Shown here: positions 9,093 to 17,443 of the stretch, in pieces
Position numbering within the stretch: the first letter of the stretch is position 1
How the letters are laid out: each line of letters starts with the position of its first letter
From: an uncultured Fusobacteriaceae bacterium
GTDB lineage: Bacteria > Fusobacteriota > Fusobacteriia > Fusobacteriales > Fusobacteriaceae
NCBI GenBank assembly: GCA_947072665.1
Contig: CAMTIW010000015.1
Location: 1 to 32,134, forward strand
Length of the DNA stretch: 32,134 nt
Direction: 5' to 3'
Notes under the pieces: model-generated
What the model saw: only the letters and a program-made list of their open reading frames with translations
Told to the model about the DNA's origin: nothing
Databases searched by the model: none
Translations under genes and position numbers: made by a program

Positions 9093-9682
9093 AAGTTGCC
9101 ATATTAGCATCTGGAAATGGTGGTAATTTCGAAAATATAGTATTATTCACCAAGGATAAAGAGTTAAAAAAAGAAGAATTAAAATTTCAAGTTAAAGTGT
9201 TAATTACAGATAAAGAGACTTCTTATGTGAGGAAAAGAGCTGAAAATTTAAAAATAGACAATTATTATATAAGTCCTAAAGAATATGCTTCAAAGCGAGA
9301 TTATGAAGATAGGATAATTGAAATTTTAAAAGAAAATAAGATAGAGTTAATTGTATTAGCAGGTTATATGAGAATTATAGGAAAGGATTTTATAAGAGAA
9401 TATAAAGATAGAATTTTAAATATTCATCCAGCATACCTTCCTGAGTTTCCAGGTCGGTATGGAATAAGAGATGCTTTTAATAGTGGTACAAATAGAACAG
9501 GAGTTACAGTTCATTGGGTGGATGAGGGAGTAGATACAGGAGTGGTAGTATATCAAGAGCGAATAGAGATAAAAAAAGAATGGAATATGGAAAAATTAGA
9601 AGAAATAATACATGAAGTTGAGCATAGAATTTATCCAAAAGTAATACAAGGAATAAGCGAACAAATTATGGAGGGGAAATGA
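9086..9682 (+). CDS. purN: Phosphoribosylglycinamide formyltransferase (PurN)
   Basis: Transfers the formyl group of 10-formyl-tetrahydrofolate to GAR. The 198-residue protein matches the PurN fold: SGNGGNFENI phosphate-binding loop at the N-terminus, VLAGYMRIIG, ILNIHPAYLPEFPG with the catalytic Asn and His, and TVHWVDEGVDTGVV with the catalytic Asp. The segment after FPG reads RYGIRDAF, where many PurN proteins have a His; this is a mild deviation, not a sign of inactivity. GGAGAAGGAG precedes ATG 9086 inside the purM 3' end. Its TGA overlaps the purH ATG (ATGA). No purT is visible, so PurN appears to be the only GAR transformylase here. Confidence 0.95.
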   Translation: MVKVAILASGNGGNFENIVLFTKDKELKKEELKFQVKVLITDKETSYVRKRAENLKIDNYYISPKEYASKRDYEDRIIEILKENKIELIVLAGYMRIIGKDFIREYKDRILNIHPAYLPEFPGRYGIRDAFNSGTNRTGVTVHWVDEGVDTGVVVYQERIEIKKEWNMEKLEEIIHEVEHRIYPKVIQGISEQIMEGK

Positions 9683-11208
9683 AAAGAGCATTAATAAGTG
9701 TTTACAATAAAGAGGGCTTAGTAGAATTTGTAAAAGGATTAATACTAAATGGGTATGAAGTGATTTCAACAGGAGGAACAAAACAGTATTTAGAGGAGGC
9801 TGGAATTAAAGTTATTGGAATTTCAGAGATAACAGGATTCCCAGAAGTTATGAATGGGCGAGTGAAAACTCTTCATCCTAAGGTTCATGGAGCACTTTTA
9901 TGTGTGAGAGATAATGATGATCATATGAAAGAATTATTAGAAAATAGTATAGAGTTAATAGATATGGTTGTAGTTAATTTATACCCTTTTAAAGAGACAG
10001 TAGAGAAAGAAAATGTAACACATGAAGAGATTATTGAAAATATAGATATTGGTGGACCTAGTATGCTTCGGTCAGCAGGTAAAAATTATAAATATGTAAC
10101 TGTTTGTTGTGATCCCCATGACTATGAGAAAATTTTAAATGAAGTAGATGAATTTGGAAATACACTTCTAAAAACTAGAGAATATCTTGCAGGGAAAGTT
10201 TTTTCCAATACAGCTATTTATGACTCTACAATAAGTAATTATTTCTCAAAAAAAAATAATGAACAATTCCCAGATATGTTAACACTTGCTTATGAGAAAG
10301 TTCAGGATTTAAGATATGGAGAAAACCCCCATCAAAAAGGTGCTTTCTATAGAAATATTACAACTGGTTATTCCTTATCCAATGGAAATCAAATAAATGG
10401 AAAAGAATTATCATATAATAATATACAAGATGGAAATGCCAGTTTAGAAATATTAAGAGAGTTTAAAGAACCTACAGTTGTAGTGGTAAAACATATGAAT
10501 CCTTGTGGTGTTGGGATGGGTGAAAATTTAGAATTAGCGTGGAAAAAAGCTTATGAAGCAGACCCTGTATCTATTTTTGGAGGAATAGTAGCAACGAACC
10601 AAATAGTAGATAAGAATATTGCATTGGAACTAGAAAAATTATTTTTAGAACTGATAATAGCCCCAGCTTTTGAAGAAGAGGCTAAAGTTATTTTAAAGAA
10701 GAAGAAAAATCTTAGAATAATTGAGTTGGATATGAACTTAGAGATAAAGAATAAACAAAGAATAGTAAGTGTTATGGATGGTGTTCTTATTCAAGATATG
10801 GACTTAGTTGAAGCGAAAAAAAATGAATTTGTTTGTGTAACAGACCAAAAACCAACAGAGGAAGATTTAGAGGAGTTATTATTTGCGTGGAAAGTTGTTA
10901 AACATGTAAAATCTAATGCCATAGTATTGACAAAAAATAATCAGACATTGGGAATAGGAGCAGGTCAAATGAATAGGGTAGGAGCGGTAGGAATAGCCAT
11001 AGAGCAAGCTAAAGAAAAATCTTTAGATTCATATATGGGTTCAGATGCATTTTTCCCTCTTCCAGACACTGTGGAACTAGCTATAAAAGCAGGTGTGAAA
11101 GCTATTATTCAACCAGGTGGCTCAATAAAAGATAAACTGTCCATTGAGAGATGCAATGAGGCAGGAATAATAATGGTTTTTACAAATGTAAGATATTTTA
11201 AACATTGA
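9679..11208 (+). CDS. purH: Bifunctional AICAR formyltransferase/IMP cyclohydrolase (PurH)
   Basis: Carries out the last two steps of IMP synthesis. The N-terminal MGS-like cyclohydrolase domain (about 1-135) has NKEGLVEF, VISTGGTKQYLEEAG, and TGFPEVMNGRVKTLHPKVHG. The C-terminal formyltransferase domain has RYGENPHQ and VVKHMNPCGVG, whose Lys-His pair near residue 270 is catalytic in this family, and ends with AIIQPGGSIKD. The 509-residue length is normal. GGAGGGG overlaps the end of purN, and ATG 9679 shares the ATGA with the purN stop. Like PurN it uses 10-formyl-tetrahydrofolate, linking the operon to the folA-thyA pair further along. Confidence 0.97.
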   Translation: MKRALISVYNKEGLVEFVKGLILNGYEVISTGGTKQYLEEAGIKVIGISEITGFPEVMNGRVKTLHPKVHGALLCVRDNDDHMKELLENSIELIDMVVVNLYPFKETVEKENVTHEEIIENIDIGGPSMLRSAGKNYKYVTVCCDPHDYEKILNEVDEFGNTLLKTREYLAGKVFSNTAIYDSTISNYFSKKNNEQFPDMLTLAYEKVQDLRYGENPHQKGAFYRNITTGYSLSNGNQINGKELSYNNIQDGNASLEILREFKEPTVVVVKHMNPCGVGMGENLELAWKKAYEADPVSIFGGIVATNQIVDKNIALELEKLFLELIIAPAFEEEAKVILKKKKNLRIIELDMNLEIKNKQRIVSVMDGVLIQDMDLVEAKKNEFVCVTDQKPTEEDLEELLFAWKVVKHVKSNAIVLTKNNQTLGIGAGQMNRVGAVGIAIEQAKEKSLDSYMGSDAFFPLPDTVELAIKAGVKAIIQPGGSIKDKLSIERCNEAGIIMVFTNVRYFKH

Positions 11209-11221
11209 TTTCGGAGGGTAA

Positions 11222-12451
11222 ATGAAAATTTTAATAGTTGGAAAAGGTGGTAGAGAACACTGTTTAGCTTGGAAAATAAAATCCAGTCCATTAGCTGATA
11301 AAATTTTTATGGCTCCTGGGAATCCAGGTATGAAAAATTTAGGTGAAATTATAGATATATCTGAAAATTCAATTATAGAACTTGCTGATTTTGCAGAAAA
11401 AGAAAAAATTGATTTAACAGTAGTGGGCCCTGAATCTTCTTTAGCTTTAGGAATTGTAGATGAGTTTGAAAAGCGAAACTTAACTATTTTTGGTCCAAAT
11501 ATGAAAGGGGCAAAAATTGAATCGAGTAAAGATTTTACAAAAAAAATAATGAAGAAGTACAATATTCCCACAGCAAAATATGAGACCTTTACGGATTTAG
11601 AAGAGGCTAAAAAGTACGTTAGAGAAAAAGGTGTTCCAATAGTTATTAAAGAAGATGGACTGCGAGCTGGGAAGGGTGTGACAGTGGCTACAGATTTAAA
11701 TCAAGCTATGTTAGCATTGGAAGAAGGACTTAAGAAAAAAGGAGATAAAGTTGTTATAGAAGAATGTTTAGTAGGGTTTGAATTTTCTCTAATAGCTTTG
11801 GTTAATGGATTGGAAGTATATCCGCTGGAGATAGCTCAGGATCATAAAAGAGTGGGAGAATGTGATACAGGATCTAATACAGGTGGAATGGGAATATATT
11901 CACCAGTTGCTAAAATAACTAAAGAAATAGTAGATGAAACAATGAATAAAATTATGAAACCCATGGCAAAAGCTATGGTAGATGAAGGAATTGATTTTAA
12001 AGGTTTTTTATTTGGCGGAATAATGCTAACTTCAGATGGTGTTAAAACAATTGAGTTCAATGTAAGGTTTGGAGACCCAGAAGCTCAAGGGATACTTCCA
12101 AGAATGAAAACAGATTTAATAGAACTTATATTAAAAGTAATGAAAAAAGAAAAAATAGAGATAGAATGGGATAAAAGAGTAACTTTAGGTGTAGTTATGG
12201 CTTCTGAAAATTATCCATTAGCTCAAACTTTAAATGCAGAGATAGAAGTAGATAAAAATATAGAAAGTTTAATCTTTCATATGGGAACTAAAGAAGAAAA
12301 TGGAAAACTCTTAACAAATGGTGGGAGAGTTTTTACATTATTAGCTTTTGGAGATACTTTAAAAGAAGCAAAAGATAAAGTTTATAGAGATTTGAATAAA
12401 ATAAAATGTGACAAACTTTTCTATAGAAAAGATATAGGTGATAAAAAGTAA
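11222..12451 (+). CDS. purD: Phosphoribosylamine-glycine ligase (GAR synthetase, PurD)
   Basis: ATP-grasp enzyme joining phosphoribosylamine and glycine to GAR, the second step of the pathway. The 409-residue protein opens with KILIVGKGGREHCLAWK, the PurD signature. It continues with TVVGPESSLALGIVDEF, VIKEDGLRAGKGV, GSNTGGMGIYSPV and FNVRFGDPEAQGILPRM, all in family order. CGGAGGG lies 5 nt before ATG 11222, 13 bp after purH. It is the last gene of the operon: a perfect terminator follows at 12470. The catalytic order (F then D) does not match the gene order, as is usual for pur operons. Confidence 0.97.
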   Translation: MKILIVGKGGREHCLAWKIKSSPLADKIFMAPGNPGMKNLGEIIDISENSIIELADFAEKEKIDLTVVGPESSLALGIVDEFEKRNLTIFGPNMKGAKIESSKDFTKKIMKKYNIPTAKYETFTDLEEAKKYVREKGVPIVIKEDGLRAGKGVTVATDLNQAMLALEEGLKKKGDKVVIEECLVGFEFSLIALVNGLEVYPLEIAQDHKRVGECDTGSNTGGMGIYSPVAKITKEIVDETMNKIMKPMAKAMVDEGIDFKGFLFGGIMLTSDGVKTIEFNVRFGDPEAQGILPRMKTDLIELILKVMKKEKIEIEWDKRVTLGVVMASENYPLAQTLNAEIEVDKNIESLIFHMGTKEENGKLLTNGGRVFTLLAFGDTLKEAKDKVYRDLNKIKCDKLFYRKDIGDKK

Positions 12452-12469
12452 AAAAATATAAATGAAATT

Positions 12470-12508
12470 AATGACTCCAATAGAGAAAATCTACTGGAGT
12501 CATTTTCT
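12470..12508 (+). terminator. Terminator of the pur operon
   Basis: AATGACTCCA (12470-12479) pairs perfectly with TGGAGTCATT (12495-12504). After one A-C mismatch a further TAGA/TCTA extension closes a GAAAA loop, and T residues follow the stem. It lies 19 bp after the purD stop. Confidence 0.9.
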
Positions 12509-12569
12509 AAAATGTAGTTAAATTTTTATTTATGATTTATTAAAAATTAAATTAAAAATTAAAAAAATA

Positions 12570-12578
12570 TGTTATAAT
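12570..12578 (+). promoter_or_regulatory. Extended -10 promoter of guaB
   Basis: TGTTATAAT contains a perfect -10 (12573-12578) preceded by the TGN extension. No good -35 is visible in the A/T-only stretch upstream. There is 46 bp to the guaB start. No second riboswitch is apparent, so guaB seems to be regulated separately from the pur operon. Confidence 0.6.
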
Positions 12579-12624
12579 ATTTAAAATTTAAAGATATTAT
12601 TTTTGTAAAACTAGGAGTGTAAAA

Positions 12625-14082
12625 ATGATGAATGGAAAAATTATTAAAGAGGCAATAACATTTGATGATGTATTGTTAGTGCCAGCAAAATCAGAAGTAT
12701 TACCACATGAGGTAAGCTTAAAAACAAAACTTACTAAAAATATTACTCTTAATATACCTCTTTTAAGTGCTGCTATGGATACAGTAACAGAAGGAGACTT
12801 AGCTATTGCTATTGCAAGACAAGGTGGAATAGGATTTATCCATAAAAACTTAAGTATAAAAGACCAAGCTTCTGAAGTGGATAGGGTAAAAAGAAATGAA
12901 AGTGGTATGATTAGAAATCCTATAACACTTACTAAGGATTCTACAATAGGTCAAGCTGAAGAAATAATGAAAAGATATAAAATATCTGGACTTCCTGTAA
13001 TTGAAAAAGATGGAACTTTAGTAGGGATAATAACTAATAGAGATTTAAAATATCGTAAAGATATGGCTCAATTAGTAAGAGATATTATGACTAAAGAAAA
13101 ATTAGTAACAGCATCTGTTGGAATAACTCTAGATGAAGCTAAGGATATTCTTTTGGAAAATAGAATAGAAAAATTACCTATAGTTGATGAAAATAGACAT
13201 TTAAAAGGTCTTATTACAATAAAAGATATAGATAATTTAGTAGAATATCCAAATGCATGTAAAGATTCTCACGGTAGACTTAGAGTAGGAGGTGCTGTTG
13301 GAATAGGTGCTGATACTTTAGATAGAGTAAAAGCTTTAGTGGAAGCTGGAGTGGATATTATAACAGTAGATTCAGCTCATGGGCATTCTAGAGGTGTTAT
13401 AGAAATAATAAAAAAAATAAGAGCAGAATATCCTAAATTAAACATCATAGGTGGAAATATTGTAACTTCAGAAGCTGCACTTGATTTAATAGAAGCAGGA
13501 GTAGATGCTGTAAAAGTTGGAGTTGGACCAGGTTCTATTTGTACAACTAGAATAGTTGCAGGAGTAGGAGTTCCTCAATTAACTGCTGTAAATGATGTAT
13601 ATGAAGTTTGTAAAAGTAGAGATATTGGTGTTATAGCTGATGGAGGAATAAAATTCTCTGGAGATATAGTTAAAGCCATAGCAGCAGGAGCAAGTTGTGT
13701 TATGTTAGGTGGTCTTTTAGCTGGAACAACAGAAGCACCTGGAGAGGAACTTATCTATGAAGGTAGACGTTATAAAGTTTATGTGGGAATGGGTTCTATG
13801 GTTGCAATGAAAAGAGGTTCAAAAGATAGATATTTTCAAAATGATGCTAAAAAATTAGTACCAGAAGGGATTGAAGGAAGAGTTTCTGTAAAAGGTGACC
13901 TTAAAGATGTAGTATTCCAATTATGTGGTGGGATAAGAGCAGGAATGGGTTACTGTGGAACTGGTACAATAGATTCATTAAAAGAAGATGCAAGATTTAT
14001 AAAAATCACTGGAGCTGGATTGAAAGAAAGCCATCCACATGATGTAATAATAACGAAAGAAGCACCGAATTACTCAAAATAA
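12625..14082 (+). CDS. guaB: IMP dehydrogenase (GuaB)
   Basis: Oxidises IMP to XMP with NAD+, the committed step to guanine nucleotides. The 485-residue protein begins with [19 protein letters not shown]. It carries two CBS modules (about 95-205, including [13 protein letters not shown]) inserted in the TIM barrel, then TVDSAHGHS, the active-site loop GPGSICTTR with Cys306, [30 protein letters not shown], and the flap region with VYVGMGSM and [15 protein letters not shown] lies 7 nt before ATG 12625. A second ATG follows immediately and would give one residue less. It is flanked by its own promoter and terminator, and no guaA is present in the window. Confidence 0.98.
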   Translation: MMNGKIIKEAITFDDVLLVPAKSEVLPHEVSLKTKLTKNITLNIPLLSAAMDTVTEGDLAIAIARQGGIGFIHKNLSIKDQASEVDRVKRNESGMIRNPITLTKDSTIGQAEEIMKRYKISGLPVIEKDGTLVGIITNRDLKYRKDMAQLVRDIMTKEKLVTASVGITLDEAKDILLENRIEKLPIVDENRHLKGLITIKDIDNLVEYPNACKDSHGRLRVGGAVGIGADTLDRVKALVEAGVDIITVDSAHGHSRGVIEIIKKIRAEYPKLNIIGGNIVTSEAALDLIEAGVDAVKVGVGPGSICTTRIVAGVGVPQLTAVNDVYEVCKSRDIGVIADGGIKFSGDIVKAIAAGASCVMLGGLLAGTTEAPGEELIYEGRRYKVYVGMGSMVAMKRGSKDRYFQNDAKKLVPEGIEGRVSVKGDLKDVVFQLCGGIRAGMGYCGTGTIDSLKEDARFIKITGAGLKESHPHDVIITKEAPNYSK

Positions 14083-14098
14083 TATAATACAAAAAAAC

Positions 14099-14136
14099 TT
14101 AGGTAGACAGAAAAAATGTCTATCTAATTTTTTTTT
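14099..14136 (+). terminator. Terminator of guaB
   Basis: TTAGGTAGACA (14099-14109) pairs with TGTCTATCTAA (14117-14127) with one G-T wobble, 7-nt loop, followed by nine T residues. Confidence 0.92.
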
Positions 14137-14162
14137 GCTTAAAATAACTTTAAGTTTTTCAA

Positions 14163-14191
14163 GTGACAGTTATATTTCTATATGCTATAAT
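14163..14191 (+). promoter_or_regulatory. Promoter for the metallophosphoesterase-pepF unit
   Basis: GTGACA (14163-14168), 17-bp spacer, TATAAT (14186-14191) with a TGC extension. This is one of the best promoter matches in the window. It lies where an in-frame upstream GTG codon could otherwise suggest a longer reading frame, supporting the downstream start at 14232. Confidence 0.8.
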
Positions 14192-14231
14192 AAAAAAAAT
14201 ATTTAAACTTTTTTTAAATATAGGAGGGGAA

Positions 14232-15335
14232 ATGTCCATAAGGTTAAAATTTTTTATTTTAATGATATTTTTAATAAGTTTTTTAACTTATTTTCTTTAT
14301 AAAATATATGAATTATCAGCACTTATCTACATTGTTCCTTTTTTAGTTTTGCTACCAATAGTTGTAATATTTTTAACAAGAGGACAAAGAAAAGGTATTT
14401 TAGATATAGCTTTAGGTCACTATCTTTTTTATCTTAATTATATTATTTTAGGGGTAATTTTTATTGGATTGATAAGTTTTATTTTAAACTTAATAGGTAT
14501 TAACTTAATAAAATTAATACAAAATAATAAATTTTATTTCAATATTATATTTTTATTATACTTGAGTATATTAGGAATTATAGGAAGTATAAACTTTAGA
14601 ATATTAAAAACGAGAAAATATGAAGTGCCAATATTGAAAAAAAATAGTGTAGAAAGTATGAAAATAGGATTCATATCAGATATTCATTTAAATGATAAAT
14701 TCAATGGAGATGTACTGAGGAAATCATTGAAGATAATGCAAGAAGAGAAAGTTGAATTAGTTGTTATAACTGGAGATATAATAGATTTTTCATACAAATC
14801 AATAAAAGATAATGTTAAAGAGAAAATAGAGGGGTTTAAATTTAAATATGGGATATATTCTGTATTAGGAAATCATGAATATTATGGTGGCATAGAAGGG
14901 AACGAAAAATATATAAGAAGTTTAGGAATAAATATATTGCGAGATGATATTATAGAGATAAATGGAATAAATTTTATAGGAAGAGACGATAGTCATAATA
15001 AAAGACGAAAAAACCTCTATGAATTATTAAAGGAAATAGATGTAGATAAAAATACTATAGTTTTGGACCATAATCCAATTGGTCTAAAGGAAGTGAGAGA
15101 TAAAAAAATTGACCTTTATTTATCTGGTCATACTCATAATGGACAAATTTTTCCATTTAATATTTTAGTTAAATATATGTATGAAAATGCTTATGGTTAT
15201 AAAGAGAAAAATGGATTTAATAGTATTGTAACATCAGGACTAGGAACATGGGTAATTCCATATAGAATATGTAGTAAAAGTGAGTTAGTTATAATAAATT
15301 TAAAAAATGAAAACAACAAAAGTGATATAAAATAG
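14232..15335 (+). CDS. Membrane-anchored metallophosphoesterase (YkuE/YaeI-like)
   Basis: Predicted calcineurin-like phosphoesterase with a membrane N-terminus. About 130 residues hold four hydrophobic segments (roughly 4-20, 25-42, 60-90, 105-125). The catalytic domain has all the metal-binding motifs in order: ISDIHLND, VITGDIIDF, VLGNHEYYGG, DHNPIG and LSGHTHNGQIFP. Relatives include YkuE and the UDP-diacylglucosamine-hydrolase-like/YaeI group, but the substrate cannot be read from the sequence. AGGAGGGG precedes ATG 14232; the frame also runs upstream but crosses the promoter, so that extension is rejected. pepF follows after 30 bp with no terminator between, so the two are probably co-transcribed. 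Confidence 0.85.
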   Translation: MSIRLKFFILMIFLISFLTYFLYKIYELSALIYIVPFLVLLPIVVIFLTRGQRKGILDIALGHYLFYLNYIILGVIFIGLISFILNLIGINLIKLIQNNKFYFNIIFLLYLSILGIIGSINFRILKTRKYEVPILKKNSVESMKIGFISDIHLNDKFNGDVLRKSLKIMQEEKVELVVITGDIIDFSYKSIKDNVKEKIEGFKFKYGIYSVLGNHEYYGGIEGNEKYIRSLGINILRDDIIEINGINFIGRDDSHNKRRKNLYELLKEIDVDKNTIVLDHNPIGLKEVRDKKIDLYLSGHTHNGQIFPFNILVKYMYENAYGYKEKNGFNSIVTSGLGTWVIPYRICSKSELVIINLKNENNKSDIK

Positions 15336-15365
15336 AAATTCTGAAAATTTATTTAGGGGGATTTT

Positions 15366-17378
15366 ATGAAGAAAAAAATTATGTTGTTGGTATTAGGTGT
15401 TATAGCTCTTAATTTAGTTGTGTATATGAAAAGTAATAGAGCTGAAAATAAAATAAACAATGCTACTGAAAAAGTAGAAACAGAACAGCTAGCAAAAGTG
15501 GAGCAAAAAAAAGAAGTAGAAACTAAAGGAGGAAAAGTGTTAAAAAGAGAAGATATAGAAAAAAAATATAAATGGAGTTTAGAGGATATTTATCCAAATT
15601 GGGCTGAATGGTCAATAGATGTTGAAAAAATGAAAGTTATTATGGCAGAAATACCTAAATATAAAGGTGAAATATCAAAAAATCCTGAAAAATTTATAGA
15701 ACTTATAAATTTAGACGAGAAACTATCAAGATTAGTAGATAAAATATATTTATATCCATATTTAATGAAAGATTTAAACTCAAAAGATAGTATAGCATCA
15801 GAAAAACTTCAAGAAATTGAAGCTTTATATACACAGTTTGGAATAGTAACAGCTTGGATAACACCTGAAATATTAACAATTCCAAAGGCTACAATGGAAA
15901 AATGGATAGATGAAAATAAGAAAGAGTTAGAGCCACAGAGATTTTCTTTAATGGAAACATATAGATTACAGTCTCATGTTTTAGATGAAAACAGTGAGAA
16001 ATTATTATCTTATTTTTCACAATTTAATGGTTCAATAAATGATGTATATCAAGAACTTTCAACTTCAGATATAAATTTTAACAAAATAATGTTAAAAGAT
16101 TCAGAAGGGAAAGATAAAGAAGAGGTAACGGTTAGTAACGGTGCTTATTCTAAAATAGTTTCAACAGATAGAATACAAGAAAATAGAAAAAATGCTTTTG
16201 AAGCTTTATATAAAGCTTTTGAAGTAAATAAAAATACCTATGGTGCTATTTATCGTGGGATTGTGCAAAGAGGAGTCGCTTCAGCACAAGCTAAAAATTA
16301 TAGTTCATCACTAGAAAGAGCTTTGGAACCTAAAAATATAAGCCCAGAAATATATACAACTTTATTAAAATCAACTAAGGAAAATGTAGCACCTCTTAGA
16401 AGATATATTGAACTTAGAAAAAAATATCTGAATTTAGAAGAGTATCACTACTATGATAATTCTATTAATATAGTTAATTATGATAAAGAATTTGATTATG
16501 AAACTGCTAAACAAATGGTTTTGGAATCTGTTAAACCTTTAGGTGATGAATATACTCTTAATTTATCCAAAGCTTTAGGTGATGGTTGGTTAGATGTTTA
16601 TGAAACAGAGAATAAAAGAAGTGGTGCATATTCTATAAATATATATGATGTACATCCGTATATGCTATTAAACTATAATGGAACTTTAGATTCTGTATAT
16701 ACATTAGCTCATGAATTAGGACATACTTTACACAGTATGTATTCAAGTAAAAACCAGCCATATTCAACAAGTAATTATACAATATTTGTAGCAGAAGTAG
16801 CTTCTACATTTAATGAGAGATTACTTCTTGATAATATGCTGAAAAAAACAAATGATCCCAAAGAAAAGATAGTTCTTTTAGAGCAAGCTTTAGGGAATAT
16901 CGTAGGAACTTACTATATTCAAACTCTTTTTGCTGACTATGAATATCAAGTTCATAAATTAGTAGAGGAAGGGAAACCAGTAACACCTGATATTTTAGGT
17001 AATATTATGTCTAATTTATTTAAAGAATACTTTGGAGAAACTATAAAAGTTGATGAATTACAAAAAATAATATGGGCAAGAATTCCACATTTCTATAATT
17101 CACCATACTATGTTTATCAGTATGCTACAAGTTTTGCAGCATCAGCAAATATATATGATAGAATAACTAATGTAAAATATTCGGCTAAAGAGAGAGAAGA
17201 AGCTACTACTGCATATATAACTCTATTAAAATCAGGTGGAAATGACCAACCCATGAACCAATTAAAAAAAGCTGGAGTGGATTTGAGTAAGGAAGCAAGT
17301 TTTAAAGCAATATCAACAGAATTTGATAGATTATTAGATGTTTTAGAAGTTGAATTGAAAAAAGAATTTAAAAAATAG
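15366..17378 (+). CDS. pepF: Oligoendopeptidase F-family zinc peptidase (M3B) with N-terminal membrane signal
   Basis: Zinc metallopeptidase cleaving oligopeptides. The zinc site is HELGH at residues 449-453 (LAHELGHTLHSMY), with the third ligand most likely Glu477 in FVAEVASTF. An oligopeptidase F N-terminal helical region (YKWSLEDIYPNW onward) and a C-terminal PHFYNSPYYVYQYATSFAAS block complete the M3B pattern. Unlike cytoplasmic PepF, residues 4-20 are a hydrophobic signal/anchor after MKKK. A Lys/Glu-rich linker (about 24-55) follows, so the catalytic part should lie outside the cytoplasm. There is no lipobox cysteine. TTAGGGGGA precedes ATG 15366. The symbol reflects family membership; substrate range is not known. 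Confidence 0.9.
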   Translation: MKKKIMLLVLGVIALNLVVYMKSNRAENKINNATEKVETEQLAKVEQKKEVETKGGKVLKREDIEKKYKWSLEDIYPNWAEWSIDVEKMKVIMAEIPKYKGEISKNPEKFIELINLDEKLSRLVDKIYLYPYLMKDLNSKDSIASEKLQEIEALYTQFGIVTAWITPEILTIPKATMEKWIDENKKELEPQRFSLMETYRLQSHVLDENSEKLLSYFSQFNGSINDVYQELSTSDINFNKIMLKDSEGKDKEEVTVSNGAYSKIVSTDRIQENRKNAFEALYKAFEVNKNTYGAIYRGIVQRGVASAQAKNYSSSLERALEPKNISPEIYTTLLKSTKENVAPLRRYIELRKKYLNLEEYHYYDNSINIVNYDKEFDYETAKQMVLESVKPLGDEYTLNLSKALGDGWLDVYETENKRSGAYSINIYDVHPYMLLNYNGTLDSVYTLAHELGHTLHSMYSSKNQPYSTSNYTIFVAEVASTFNERLLLDNMLKKTNDPKEKIVLLEQALGNIVGTYYIQTLFADYEYQVHKLVEEGKPVTPDILGNIMSNLFKEYFGETIKVDELQKIIWARIPHFYNSPYYVYQYATSFAASANIYDRITNVKYSAKEREEATTAYITLLKSGGNDQPMNQLKKAGVDLSKEASFKAISTEFDRLLDVLEVELKKEFKK

Positions 17379-17402
17379 TAAAGAAATAAAAGTTTTTTTA
17401 AA

Positions 17403-17430
17403 ATATAAAATTATATAAATTATTTTATAT
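17403..17430 (+). repeat. Inverted repeat just upstream of the AlbA_2-domain gene
   Basis: ATATAAAAT (17403-17411) and ATTTTATAT (17422-17430) form a perfect 9-bp dyad with a 10-bp spacer. It ends 2 bp before the GGTGGTGG ribosome-binding region of the next gene. It could be an operator or an RNA hairpin near the RBS. Being pure A/T, it could also be chance. Confidence 0.4.
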
Positions 17431-17443
17431 ATGGTGGTGGAAA

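Noticed and set aside
14163-14231. N-terminal extension of the metallophosphoesterase from a GTG at 14163
   Set aside because: It crosses the promoter boxes and lacks an RBS; ATG 14232 has AGGAGGGG and gives a normal membrane N-terminus.
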